Part shown: piece by piece, positions 35,305 through 43,593 of the stretch
Position numbering within the stretch: the first letter of the stretch is position 1
Layout of the letters: each line of letters starts with the position of its first letter
DNA from: Luteimonas fraxinea
GTDB lineage: Bacteria; Pseudomonadota; Gammaproteobacteria; Xanthomonadales; Xanthomonadaceae
Assembly (NCBI RefSeq): GCF_021233355.1
Contig: NZ_CP089507.1
Coordinates: 2,667,001 to 2,731,000 of the forward strand
Direction: 5' to 3'
Length of the DNA stretch: 64,000 bases
Notes under the pieces: generated by a model
The model's input: only the letters and a program-made list of their open reading frames with translations
Database searches by the model: none
Told to the model about the DNA's origin: nothing
Translations under genes and position numbers: made by a program

Positions 35305-36909
35305 TTACTGGGTGCCGCGTTGCACGAACGGCGCCTGCTGGTAGAGCCGGCGCTCGCCGCCGCGCGGGTCGTCTTCGAGGCGCGGCGCCGCATCGAACAC
35401 CATCGTCTCGCGCGACGCCATCGAGTACGGCGCCCAGGCCGGCATGCCGGCGTGGTTGGGATCGCCGCTGCGTGCGAAAGCCAGCAGGGCGTCGCGCAAT
35501 GCCGCAGCCACGGTGCGCGCTTCATCGGTGTCGCCGGTCTTCGCGCCGGCCACGTCGGTGTTGCCGAACACCAGCGGAATGTCAAGCGTGTGGAATGCGC
35601 GCAGGCGCTTTCCTTCCCCGGTGCGCGGATACCAGTCGAGCTGGTAGGCCCAGGTGTTGGTGCCTTGCGCGGCGCGTACTTCCAGTTCCTCGACGGCGCC
35701 ACGCCACGAGCGTCCGGCCGTCGTCGCGGCGAAGAACACCTCCGACGGCGTGTAATCCGGATACAGCCGCCGGTACTCGGCGACGACGACCGCAGGATCG
35801 AGATCGACGAACTGCTGCGTGCGCAGCTTCGCCGGCAACGCATCCCAGGTCAGCGCGAAGTTGTCCGGATCGTTGCCGAGGAAGGCGCGCGTTTCGTCGC
35901 GCGTGTTGCCGATGACCATCGGGATGCCGGCCGACTGCGGCGGCGCATCCGGCCAGAACGGATGGCGCGGCAGATGCACGGTGTCGACGACCGGGCCGAA
36001 ATACAGCGCGCTGTCCTCGACACGCGAGGGATCGCGCGCGCGCTGCGCATCGAGCAGCGCCTGCATCGGCAGCGTGCGCAGCCGGTCGAGTTCGCCGGGT
36101 GCGATGCCCAGCGCATCCAGAAAGATCTGTGCGCGTTGCGTGGCGGCGCGCGGTCCTGCGGCGGTGACCTGCTGGCCGCTCATCGTCCATGCGCGATGGA
36201 ACAGGCCGCGCGCGGCCGGCATCGCCATCAGCGTCGCGATCTTCGCGCCGCCGCCGGACTGGCCGAACACGGTGACGTTGCCGGCGTCGCCGCCGAACTC
36301 GGCCGCATGCGCGCGGACCCATTCCAGCGCCTGCACCAGATCGAGCTGGCCGACGTTGCCGGCATACGCGAACGACGCATCGCCGAGATCGCGCAGATGC
36401 AGATAGCCGAACGCGTTGAGCCGGTGATTGATCGTGATCACCACGACATCGCCGCGGCGCGACAGCGCGCCGCCGTCATAGAGCGGATCGCTGCCCGATC
36501 CGGTGTTGAACGCGCCGCCGTGGATGTAGACCAGCACGGGGCGCTTCGCGCCATCGCGCAAGGCCGGCGTCCAGATATTGAGGCGCAGACAGTCCTCGCT
36601 GCCGGGTCCATCGCTGCCACGCTGCGGGGCGGACGGCCCGTAGTCGAACGCATCGCGCACGCCGCGCCAGGCGGTTTCCTGCAGCGCCGGCTGCCAGCGG
36701 CGCGTCGCCGTGTCGGCGCCATAGGGCACGCCGCGGAAGACATGCACGCCGTTCTCGACGCTGCCGCCGATCCGGCCGCTGCGCACGCGCGCGACCGTAG
36801 TGTGGGGTGATGTGGCGGCAAATGCGCCGGGCAGCGCGGACAACGCTGCGACGCCGGCGCCGACGCCCAACCAGTGGCGGCGGCCGGGATCGGTCGGGAT
36901 GTCAGTCAT
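35305..36909 (-). CDS. Type-B carboxylesterase/lipase family protein, exported
   Basis: A 534-residue alpha/beta hydrolase. The N-terminus has a twin-arginine-like signal (PGRRHWLGVGAGVAAL), so export may be through Tat. Family signatures are EDCLRLNIWTP, YIHGGAF with the oxyanion hole, and VFGQSGGGAK with the nucleophilic Ser; the likely catalytic His is in RAFHTLDIPLVF. The natural substrate is unknown; with acetylesterases on both sides it may hydrolyse acetyl or feruloyl esters on pectin side chains, an inference from context. Its ATG overlaps the stop of the preceding esterase gene by eight bases. Confidence 0.85.
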   Translation of the reverse strand: MTDIPTDPGRRHWLGVGAGVAALSALPGAFAATSPHTTVARVRSGRIGGSVENGVHVFRGVPYGADTATRRWQPALQETAWRGVRDAFDYGPSAPQRGSDGPGSEDCLRLNIWTPALRDGAKRPVLVYIHGGAFNTGSGSDPLYDGGALSRRGDVVVITINHRLNAFGYLHLRDLGDASFAYAGNVGQLDLVQALEWVRAHAAEFGGDAGNVTVFGQSGGGAKIATLMAMPAARGLFHRAWTMSGQQVTAAGPRAATQRAQIFLDALGIAPGELDRLRTLPMQALLDAQRARDPSRVEDSALYFGPVVDTVHLPRHPFWPDAPPQSAGIPMVIGNTRDETRAFLGNDPDNFALTWDALPAKLRTQQFVDLDPAVVVAEYRRLYPDYTPSEVFFAATTAGRSWRGAVEELEVRAAQGTNTWAYQLDWYPRTGEGKRLRAFHTLDIPLVFGNTDVAGAKTGDTDEARTVAAALRDALLAFARSGDPNHAGMPAWAPYSMASRETMVFDAAPRLEDDPRGGERRLYQQAPFVQRGTQ

Positions 36910-37858
36910 GGTGTCGGGTCTGTTCCTGGATCCAGTCGATGGCGAGCTGTGGCCAGCGGGCGAGGGCGCCCGTGGCGCCGCGCGTGCCGAAGCCATGTCC
37001 GCCATGCGGGAACACGTGCAGCGAGGTCGGCACGCCCGCGCGCAGCGCGGCGGCGTGCATCGCCAGGGCATTGCCGACCGGCACGACATCGTCGTCCTGC
37101 GCATGCAGCAGGAACAGCGGCGGCGTGCGGCTGTCGACGTGCAGATCGGGCGAATAGCGGTCGAGCGCGATCGCTTCGGGCGTGTCGCCCGCGGTGAGGA
37201 CACGCGCGCGGGAGCCGGCATGCGCCACCGGTGCATGCATCGAGATCACCGGATAGACGAGCAGGGCGAAGTCGGGCCGGAACGATTGCGTATCCGCCGC
37301 GTCCGTAGCGGCGTAGACCGCATCCGGCGTTGTGGCGAGACGCGCGGCGACGTGCCCGCCTGCGGAAAAGCCCATGACGCCGACGCGCGCCGGATCGATG
37401 CCGTAGTCGGATGCATGCGCACGGATCAGACGCATCGCGCGTTGTGCATCGGCCAGCGGCGCATCCGCGCCTTCGGCATGCGTGCGATCCGGCAGCCGAT
37501 AGCGCAACACGAACAGGGTGATGCCGGCCGCGTCCACGAACGCCGGCACCAGCGCCGTGCCCTCCTTGTCGAGGACGACGCGCGCATAGCCGCCGCCGGG
37601 CGTGACCAGCAGCGCGGTGCCGTTCGGGCGCTGCGGCGCGTACACGGCGAGATAGGGTGCGCGGACGTCTTCGATGATGCGATCGGGCAACGCGGGATCG
37701 TCGCTGCGCTCGGTGATGCGTCTAGTTGGCGCGTCCTCTGCGGTGTCCCACAAAACGATCGTCGGCACCGCATCGTCGCGTGCGAGTGCAGCATGAACGA
37801 CTGCAGGCAGCGCGAGCAGTAAAACGCTCAAAAGCGCTGTAAATCCACGTTTCCGCAT
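36902..37858 (-). CDS. Secreted alpha/beta hydrolase, acetylesterase-like
   Basis: A 318-residue protein with a signal peptide (MRKRGFTALLSVLLLALPAV, cleavage near VHA). The oxyanion-hole region VTPGGGY, the nucleophile elbow GVMGFSAGGHVA and the late Asp-His segment (HAQDDDVVP, HGGHGFG) match the esterase/acetylxylan-esterase-like branch of the alpha/beta hydrolases. It probably removes acetyl groups from hemicellulose or pectin fragments in the periplasm. It is the first gene of the three-esterase minus-strand set and shares a divergent promoter region, with operator (c), with the hydratase gene. Start 37858 is chosen for its clean signal peptide. Confidence 0.82.
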   Translation of the reverse strand: MRKRGFTALLSVLLLALPAVVHAALARDDAVPTIVLWDTAEDAPTRRITERSDDPALPDRIIEDVRAPYLAVYAPQRPNGTALLVTPGGGYARVVLDKEGTALVPAFVDAAGITLFVLRYRLPDRTHAEGADAPLADAQRAMRLIRAHASDYGIDPARVGVMGFSAGGHVAARLATTPDAVYAATDAADTQSFRPDFALLVYPVISMHAPVAHAGSRARVLTAGDTPEAIALDRYSPDLHVDSRTPPLFLLHAQDDDVVPVGNALAMHAAALRAGVPTSLHVFPHGGHGFGTRGATGALARWPQLAIDWIQEQTRHHD

Positions 37859-37917
37859 CGCAACCGCCCTCTCTTCCAACCGCGTCTTCGTGTTTTTGCC
37901 GCAGTGCACATTGAAGA

Positions 37918-37933
37918 TGACACCGGTTTACCA
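37918..37933. promoter_or_regulatory. Putative operator (c), esterase / hydratase divergent promoter
   Basis: TGACACCGGTTTACCA, an imperfect palindrome centred on CCGG with TG/CA ends. It lies 60 bases from the esterase start and 67 from the hydratase start, so it could control both directions. Confidence 0.6.
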
Positions 37934-37999
37934 TACAAGACACCCCCAGGCACCGCGATCTGCGGTGCAGCAAACGGACCCAGGCCAGGAGCAACCCGC

Positions 38000-38854
38000 T
38001 TGAACAACGCCTCCGCGCATCCGTCGACGTCGAATCCGACGCCGAGCGACGCCACCCGCGGCATCGTCGACGCCTTCCTCGACGCACGCCGGAACGGGCA
38101 GTCGCTGCCCGGCTTCCCCGGTGACATCCCCGATGATCTCGTTGCCGCATACGCGGTGCAGGACGCTGCAATCGCGCAGTGGCCCGACACCCTGGTCGGC
38201 TGGAAGGTCGGCTACATCGCACCGGAAAAGCGCGATGCCTCCGGTGACGAGCGTCTGCTGGGACCGGTGTTCCGCAACCGTCTGCAGCAGGCCGGCGAGG
38301 CCACGGAGTTCCATGTCTTCGCAGGCGGTTTCGGCGCGATCGAAGCCGAATTCGTGCTGCGTCTCGACGCTGACGCACCGGTGGACAAGATCGACTGGAC
38401 GCCCGACGAGGCGGCTGCTCTGCCGGCGACGCTGTTCATCGGCCTGGAAGTCGCCAGCAGCCCGCTGGCCACGATCAACCAGCTCGGCCCGCGCGTCGTG
38501 GTGTCGGACTTCGGCAACAACAACGGTCTGGTCGTCGGCGGCGAGATTCCGGACTGGACCTCGCTCGACGAAACCACGCTGAGCGCGGAGAGCTGGATCG
38601 ACGACACGCGCGTCGGCACCGGCGGTGCGACCACGCTGCCCGGCGGTCTGCGCGCGGCGTTCGCCTTCGCACTGTCGCGCTCGGCGCGTCGCGGCCGTCC
38701 GCTCAAGGCGGGCGAACTGATCGCGACCGGCAATGCCACCGGCATCCACGACATCCTGCCGGGCCAGCGCGCCCGCGTGGTGTTCGCCGGTCACGGCGAG
38801 ATGGTGCTGACGGCGCGCGCCGCGGCACCGCAGTCGGAGGAGGGCGCGGCATGA
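38000..38854 (+). CDS. 2-keto-4-pentenoate hydratase family protein (FAH/MhpD-like)
   Basis: A 284-residue cytoplasmic protein of the fumarylacetoacetate-hydrolase/MhpD fold. Visible family sequence includes VGWKVGYIAPE, FGAIEAEFVLRL with metal-ligand Glu residues, and LKAGELIATGNATGIHDILPG near the end. The family hydrates 2-hydroxypenta-2,4-dienoate-type acids or cleaves 3-ketoacids; the substrate here is unknown. I chose a TTG start at 38000 because AGGAG lies eight bases before it; an ATG at 37904 would put the operator inside the gene. It overlaps the TRAP binding-protein gene by ATGA, so it may process what that transporter brings in. Confidence 0.75.
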   Translation: MNNASAHPSTSNPTPSDATRGIVDAFLDARRNGQSLPGFPGDIPDDLVAAYAVQDAAIAQWPDTLVGWKVGYIAPEKRDASGDERLLGPVFRNRLQQAGEATEFHVFAGGFGAIEAEFVLRLDADAPVDKIDWTPDEAAALPATLFIGLEVASSPLATINQLGPRVVVSDFGNNNGLVVGGEIPDWTSLDETTLSAESWIDDTRVGTGGATTLPGGLRAAFAFALSRSARRGRPLKAGELIATGNATGIHDILPGQRARVVFAGHGEMVLTARAAAPQSEEGAA

Positions 38855-39843
38855 CGACACGGCGCGCATTCCTCGCCGGACTCGGTGCGGCCTGCGCCGC
38901 GCCGTTGATCCCGTCCGTGTCGCGCGCCGACGAGGCGAACACGGTCCTGACCGCCACCGACGTCCACGTCGCCGATTACCCCACCGTCAACGCGGTGAAG
39001 TGGATCGGCGAAACGATGGACCGCGAGACCAACGGTCGCGTGCGTCTGCGCCAGTACCACTCGGGCCAGCTGGGCCGCGAGTCGGAGGCGATCGACATGG
39101 CGCGCTTCGGCGCGATCGACATGACGCGCGTCTATGCCGGTGCGCTCAATAACGCGTTTCCGCTGACCACCGCACTGTGCCTGCCGTATGCATTCGATTC
39201 CGTCGCGCACATGCGCCACGCGCTCGACAGCGGCGTGGCGCAGACCGTGCTCGACGGCTTCGGCACGCGGGATCTCGTCGGCATGGCCGTCTACGACAGC
39301 GGCGCGCGCTGCTTCTACAACACGCGCCATCCGATCGTCACGCCGAAGGATCTGCACGGGTTGAAGCTGCGTGTTGCCTCGTCGGACATGTTCATCGACC
39401 TGGTGCGTCTGCTCGGTGCGAACCCGACGCCGATGTCACTGGGCGATACGTTCTCCGGCATGGAGACACACATGATCGACGGCGCCGAGAACAACATGCG
39501 CAGCTTCCATTCCAGCCGTCATTTCGAGGCCGCGCATTACTGGTCGCAGAGCGAGCATTCGTATGCGCCCGACATCCTGCTGATCTCGCGCCGCTCGCTG
39601 GATGCATTGCGTCCGGGCGATCGCGATCTGCTGATCGACACTGCACGTGCGTCGGTGCCGGTGATGCGCAAGATGTGGGACGAGTCCGAAGGCGCAGCGC
39701 GCCAGCAGGTCGCCGATTACGGCATCGAGTTCAACGATGTCGACATGGACGCGTTCCTCACCGCGGCGCAACCGATTCGCGACCGCTACCTGCAGCAGCC
39801 GGAACTGCAGGCCCTCTACCGTCGCATCCGCGACCTCGCCTGA
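38851..39843 (+). CDS. TRAP transporter substrate-binding protein (DctP family)
   Basis: A 330-residue periplasmic binding protein. Its N-terminus MTTRRAFLAGLGAACAAPLI is a Tat-type signal, so it is probably exported folded. The DctP fold is recognisable from GRVRLRQYHSGQLGRESEA, and LRVASSDMFIDLVRLLGAN contains the Arg that usually binds the ligand carboxylate. With the two membrane genes downstream it forms a sodium-driven TRAP transporter. Ligands are generally organic acids; in this island a uronate or unsaturated uronide is a reasonable guess. The stop lies 29 bases before the DctQ start. Confidence 0.9.
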   Translation: MTTRRAFLAGLGAACAAPLIPSVSRADEANTVLTATDVHVADYPTVNAVKWIGETMDRETNGRVRLRQYHSGQLGRESEAIDMARFGAIDMTRVYAGALNNAFPLTTALCLPYAFDSVAHMRHALDSGVAQTVLDGFGTRDLVGMAVYDSGARCFYNTRHPIVTPKDLHGLKLRVASSDMFIDLVRLLGANPTPMSLGDTFSGMETHMIDGAENNMRSFHSSRHFEAAHYWSQSEHSYAPDILLISRRSLDALRPGDRDLLIDTARASVPVMRKMWDESEGAARQQVADYGIEFNDVDMDAFLTAAQPIRDRYLQQPELQALYRRIRDLA

Positions 39844-39872
39844 TTCGACTGAATCCGACACGGGAATCCACG

Positions 39873-40391
39873 ATGTCCGAAGACACGACCCTCGCGCCCG
39901 AAGATGCGCCGAAAAGCGCGCTCGATCGCCTGGCCGATGCCGTCATCGCCGTTGCCGCCACCGCCCTGTTCGGGCTGGTGATCGTGCAGGGCTGGCAGGT
40001 GTTCGCCCGCTATGTGATCAATGATTCGCCCAGCTGGACCGAGCCGGTGACCCTGTTGCTGCTGGCCACCGCCATGAGTTTCGGTGCCGCCGCCGGCGTG
40101 CACACGAAGCGCCATTTCGGCTTCTTCCTGCTGCAGGACTACATGCGCCCGGCGATCCGCAAGCTGGTGGATCTGCTGATCCCGCTGGTGATCGTCGCGA
40201 TCGGCGCGGTCATCGCGTACTGGGGCGCGGTGCTGCTGTTCGACGGTCTGCACATCAAGGCTGCCGGCGCGTCGCTGCCGCAGAGCATCAACTACCTGCC
40301 GCTTTCGGTGGGTGGTGCGCTGATGGTGGTGTTCGCTCTCAACCAATTCGTGGGCGTGCTGCGCGCCGCGCCGGCCGGGGAGGGCCTCTGA
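39873..40391 (+). CDS. TRAP transporter small permease subunit (DctQ family)
   Basis: A 172-residue membrane protein with four hydrophobic segments, the normal DctQ layout. The stretch VFARYVINDSPSWTEPVTLL between segments one and two is characteristic. It joins with the DctM subunit encoded one base downstream to form the inner-membrane part of the TRAP transporter. Confidence 0.9.
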   Translation: MSEDTTLAPEDAPKSALDRLADAVIAVAATALFGLVIVQGWQVFARYVINDSPSWTEPVTLLLLATAMSFGAAAGVHTKRHFGFFLLQDYMRPAIRKLVDLLIPLVIVAIGAVIAYWGAVLLFDGLHIKAAGASLPQSINYLPLSVGGALMVVFALNQFVGVLRAAPAGEGL

Positions 40392-40392
40392 C

Positions 40393-41676
40393 ATGGCGAT
40401 CGCGCTTCTCTTCATCGTCTTCGCACTGCTGCTGATCCTCGGCGTCCCGGTGGCGTTCGCGCTCGCCGCGGCCGCACTGGCGACGCTGCTGTATCTCGAC
40501 CTGCCGTCGATCGTGCTGGTGCAGCAGATCTCCGCTGGTACGGGCACCGCTTCACTGATCGCGATTCCGCTCTTCATCTTCGCCGGCGAAATCATGATGC
40601 GCGGCGGCATCTCGGAACGCCTGATCGCACTGGCCTCTTCGCTGGTCGGCCGCATGCGCGGTGGTCTGGGCCAGGTATCGATCCTGTCGTCGCTGTTCTT
40701 CGGCGGCGTCTCGGGTTCGGCGATCGCCGACGTCTCCGCGGTCGGTGGCACGATGATTCCGCAGATGGTCAAGCGCGGCTACGACCGCGACTTCGCGGTC
40801 AACGTCAGCATCACCGCCGCGCTGGTCGCACTGCTGGTGCCGCCGTCGCACAACCTGATCCTCTACACCGCAGCGGCCGGTGGTGGCCTGTCGATCGCCG
40901 ACCTCTTCGCGGCCGGCATCATGCCCGCGCTTTTGATGACCGCGGCACTGATGGTGACCGGTTACTTCGTCGCCCGGCACCGCGGTTACGGCGTTGAGAT
41001 CTTTCCGGGCTGGCGCGCGGTACTGTTGCGTCTGGTGTCGGCGCTGCCGGGGCTGGGTCTGGTCGCCCTGATCTTCATCGGTATCCGCGCCGGCATCTTC
41101 ACCGCGGTCGAGAGCGCGGCCATCGCCGTGGTCTACGCACTGCTGGTGACGATCGTGCTGTACCGCCAGCTCAAGCTGCGCGAGTTCAAGGACACGATTG
41201 TCCACGCGGCGCGCAGCACTGGCGTGATCCTGTTCGTGATCGCGACGGCCTCGGTGTTTGGTTGGCTGCTTGCGTATCTGCAGGTGCCCTCGGCCGCGGT
41301 CGACTTCCTGCAGTCCTTCGCGCACAGCAAGCTCGCGGTGCTGCTGATGATCATCGTGGTGCTGCTATTGCTCGGCACCTTCATGGATCTGGCCCCGCTG
41401 ATCCTGATCTGCACCCCGATCTTCCTGCCCGTCGCCCGTGCCTACGGCATTGATCCGATCCACTTCGGTCTGGTGCTGGTGCTGACCGGCGGTCTCGGCC
41501 TGGTGACCCCACCGGTGGGCTCGGTGCTGTTCATCGGCACGGCGATCGGCAAGATCACCGTCGGCGAGAGCATGCGCACGATCTGGCCGTTCTGGCTTGC
41601 GGGTCTGGGGGTGTTGTTGATCGTGGCGCTGTTTCCGGAGCTGTCGTTGTGGTTGCCGGGGGTGTTGCGGGCCTGA
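40393..41676 (+). CDS. TRAP transporter large permease subunit (DctM family)
   Basis: A 427-residue membrane protein with about twelve hydrophobic segments, matching DctM in length. Family sequence such as IPLFIFAGEIMMRGGISERL, FFGGVSGSAIADVSAVG and LTGGLGLVTPPVGSVLFIG is present. It carries the substrate pathway and sodium sites of the TRAP transporter. It starts one base after the dctQ stop and ends before a strong terminator. Confidence 0.93.
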   Translation: MAIALLFIVFALLLILGVPVAFALAAAALATLLYLDLPSIVLVQQISAGTGTASLIAIPLFIFAGEIMMRGGISERLIALASSLVGRMRGGLGQVSILSSLFFGGVSGSAIADVSAVGGTMIPQMVKRGYDRDFAVNVSITAALVALLVPPSHNLILYTAAAGGGLSIADLFAAGIMPALLMTAALMVTGYFVARHRGYGVEIFPGWRAVLLRLVSALPGLGLVALIFIGIRAGIFTAVESAAIAVVYALLVTIVLYRQLKLREFKDTIVHAARSTGVILFVIATASVFGWLLAYLQVPSAAVDFLQSFAHSKLAVLLMIIVVLLLLGTFMDLAPLILICTPIFLPVARAYGIDPIHFGLVLVLTGGLGLVTPPVGSVLFIGTAIGKITVGESMRTIWPFWLAGLGVLLIVALFPELSLWLPGVLRA

Positions 41677-41700
41677 TTGGCGGTTGGTGATGGATTGACG

Positions 41701-41732
41701 AAACGGCCCCGCTTGCGGGGCCGTTTCTTTTG
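41701..41732 (+). terminator. Intrinsic terminator after the TRAP operon
   Basis: A 12-bp stem (AAACGGCCCCGC with GCGGGGCCGTTT) and a two-base loop, followed by TCTTTTG. Confidence 0.92.
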
Positions 41733-41745
41733 ATGGGGTGTGTTC

Positions 41746-42529
41746 CACCGCCGTCATTCCCGCGCATGCGGGACACGCTTCTTCGACAGCGCGTAGTGCT
41801 GGTCATCATTCTGATCTTGCTGGTTTCTTGCTTGGGCTTCGGCCGTTGCTGTTGCTGTTGCTTTCAGCTCTTGATTTTCAATCGAAAGCCGTAAAGCGAG
41901 CCGAGCACCGGAGCCTGGCGTGGCCGAAGAGCAGCCCATGTCTGAGCGCAGCGAGTTTGGGCTGCGTGCCGCGTCAGGCGAGGAGCGGAGGGAACCGACG
42001 CGGCTTCATCGCGTCGGCTCGCGTCCGGCGAAGGGACCTTTTGGTTCCTTTTGGGTCCATCCAAAAGGGACTCGCACGCGCAGCGGGCGAAAGCCGTGCA
42101 CTTGCTCAAGATTCTTCGCGTGTCGCTTCGCGACCTAGATGTTCGAAGCAAAAGATCAATCGCAAGAGCGAAGATCAAGGACAGGGCTTCCGCGCTGTCG
42201 CGCGGCTTACTTTTGTCTTGGCAAAAGTAAGCAAAACCGTCTTCGCCGGACGCGATCCGCCGCGATACAACCGCGGCGGTCCCCTGCGCTTCTCGGTCGA
42301 CGGGGCACGCAGCCCAAACTCGCTGCGCTCAGACATGGGCTGCTCTTCGACCCCGCCGCCCTGCGATGCTCGGCTCGCTTTACGGCTCGCTTTACGGCTC
42401 GATTGAAGTCAAAGGCGGAGGCCAAAGCCAAAGTCAAGGGCGGGCAAAGCCAAAGCAATATCAAAATGGATGACCAGCGCTACGCGCTGTTGAAAAGCGT
42501 CTCCCGCTTTCGCGGGAATGACGGCGGTG
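41746..42529. repeat. 784-bp near-palindromic intergenic repeat element
   Basis: The outer 70 bases on each side are imperfect inverted copies beginning CACCGCCGTCATTCCCGC and running through AGCGCGTAG and GCTGGTCATC. Inside, 41925-41970 and 42304-42349 are a perfect 46-base inverted repeat, and shorter inverted matches (for example TCGCGTCCGGCGAAG near 42010 with its complement near 42242) lie nearer the centre. Flanking this core, GCGAGCCGAGC words are also inverted. No gene is supported; open frames in it are repeat-derived. It resembles a composite of REP-type ends around a repeat common in Xanthomonadaceae intergenic DNA, the latter being from memory. Confidence 0.8.
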
Positions 42530-42726
42530 AAGCCATAGCCAAGTCAAAACGAAGGACGAATCCAAATCCAAGAGCAAAGCGAAGCGCAAAGAAGACCCGC
42601 TCAAACTGCCGGAGAAAACTGACCCGAACGGAGCGAGCGAAAAGGCTTCTAACTGGAAGTCGCGACCAGTTGAGAGAGAGAGTGAGGCAAGGGAAAAGCA
42701 TAAGAGAGCGAACCCTCACTCAATCC
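42530..42726. other. A/G-rich gene-free stretch
   Basis: This segment between the palindromic repeat and the methylglyoxal synthase stop is rich in AAG and GAG words (for example GAGAGAGAGTGAGG) and lower in GC than its neighbours. I see no gene, terminator or clear regulatory site in it. Confidence 0.5.
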
Positions 42727-43593
42727 CTACCGCATCCGCATCTGTGCCGCGCGCGCCCATCGATCCGCCACCGCCGGCGATGTGAGACACGCCACCGTAT
42801 CCGTCACCGTCGTCACCGCCCGCTCCAGCAACTGGATATCCGCCTCGTGCTGACGCGCGACGTGCGGATCCTCGAAGAACACCGCGCGCTGGCAGCGCCC
42901 GGACAACACCAGATCGGCGATCTGCGCATCGCCGCCGAGCGGACCGCTCTGGAAACGTTGCGTCCACGGTTGATCGCTTGGCCAGCCGCGTTGCCAGGCG
43001 AGGTTGTTGAGCAACTGGCCTGTCGTGCCGGTCGCGACGCGGCCGGCGAAGCGGGAGAGCAGGTCGAAGTGGCGTTCGGCGAATTCCAGCATCCGCGGCT
43101 TCATCGCGTCGTGGGCGATCAGGGCGACGGTCTGGTGTTCGAAGGCGTGCAGATCGTCGGCGCCGCGATCGGCGGCGAGCCCTGCATGCAGGCGCTCGCT
43201 TTCGATGAAGTCGCGCGCTGATGCCACCGTCGACAGGAACGGTTTGCTCTGGATCACGCACTGGCGCTTCAGCGCCACTGCCTCGGGAAAAATAGAAGAC
43301 GGATCGACCGGATCGATCAGATACACCACGCCGTCGAGCGTGCGCTCCGGGCCGAGGCCGACGATTTCCGCGACCAGCGTCATCAGGCCGCCTTCGCGGC
43401 CGTAGGGATAGCGCCGCAGGCCGGCGTGGCCTGCGAGTGCATCGCGTTCGACGATTGCGTCGAACGTGCGGCCCACGGCATGCAGGCCGATGTCGAGTTC
43501 ACGGATGCCGGCGCCGCTGGCGTGGAGCCAGCGGAACAGCGCGGCATCCGGGCGCGCGTGGTGCAGCCGGTTCGCGGCCAGCCCCAGGCGCAT
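42727..43593 (-). CDS. Two-domain methylglyoxal synthase
   Basis: A 288-residue protein, nearly twice the size of standard MgsA (152 residues in E. coli). The C-terminal half (about 153-280) is a complete methylglyoxal synthase: His161-Asp162 in IAHDAMK, the phosphate-binding ATGTTG (188-192), GPLGGD with catalytic Asp222, and DPHVARQHEAD with His249 and Asp252. The N-terminal half (1-132) is a second, degenerate copy: LHAVGRTFD, GREGGL (the Asp replaced by Leu70) and LIDPVDPSSIFPE (His replaced by Ile101), then KPFLSTVASARDFIES as in MgsA. The enzyme turns dihydroxyacetone phosphate into methylglyoxal, a bypass when sugar influx exceeds phosphate supply. It is the last gene of the xyl operon, its ATG overlapping the transporter TGA. 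Confidence 0.85.
   Translation of the reverse strand: MRLGLAANRLHHARPDAALFRWLHASGAGIRELDIGLHAVGRTFDAIVERDALAGHAGLRRYPYGREGGLMTLVAEIVGLGPERTLDGVVYLIDPVDPSSIFPEAVALKRQCVIQSKPFLSTVASARDFIESERLHAGLAADRGADDLHAFEHQTVALIAHDAMKPRMLEFAERHFDLLSRFAGRVATGTTGQLLNNLAWQRGWPSDQPWTQRFQSGPLGGDAQIADLVLSGRCQRAVFFEDPHVARQHEADIQLLERAVTTVTDTVACLTSPAVADRWARAAQMRMR

Noticed and set aside
37904..38000. Upstream ATG start for the hydratase-family gene
   Set aside because: It would place operator (c) and the probable promoter inside the coding region and lacks a ribosome site. The TTG at 38000 has AGGAG at good spacing.
41738..42406. A 222-codon plus-strand frame in the intergenic repeat
   Set aside because: It lies inside the palindromic repeat, has no ribosome site and mirrors the inverted sequence. 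It is repeat-derived, not a gene.
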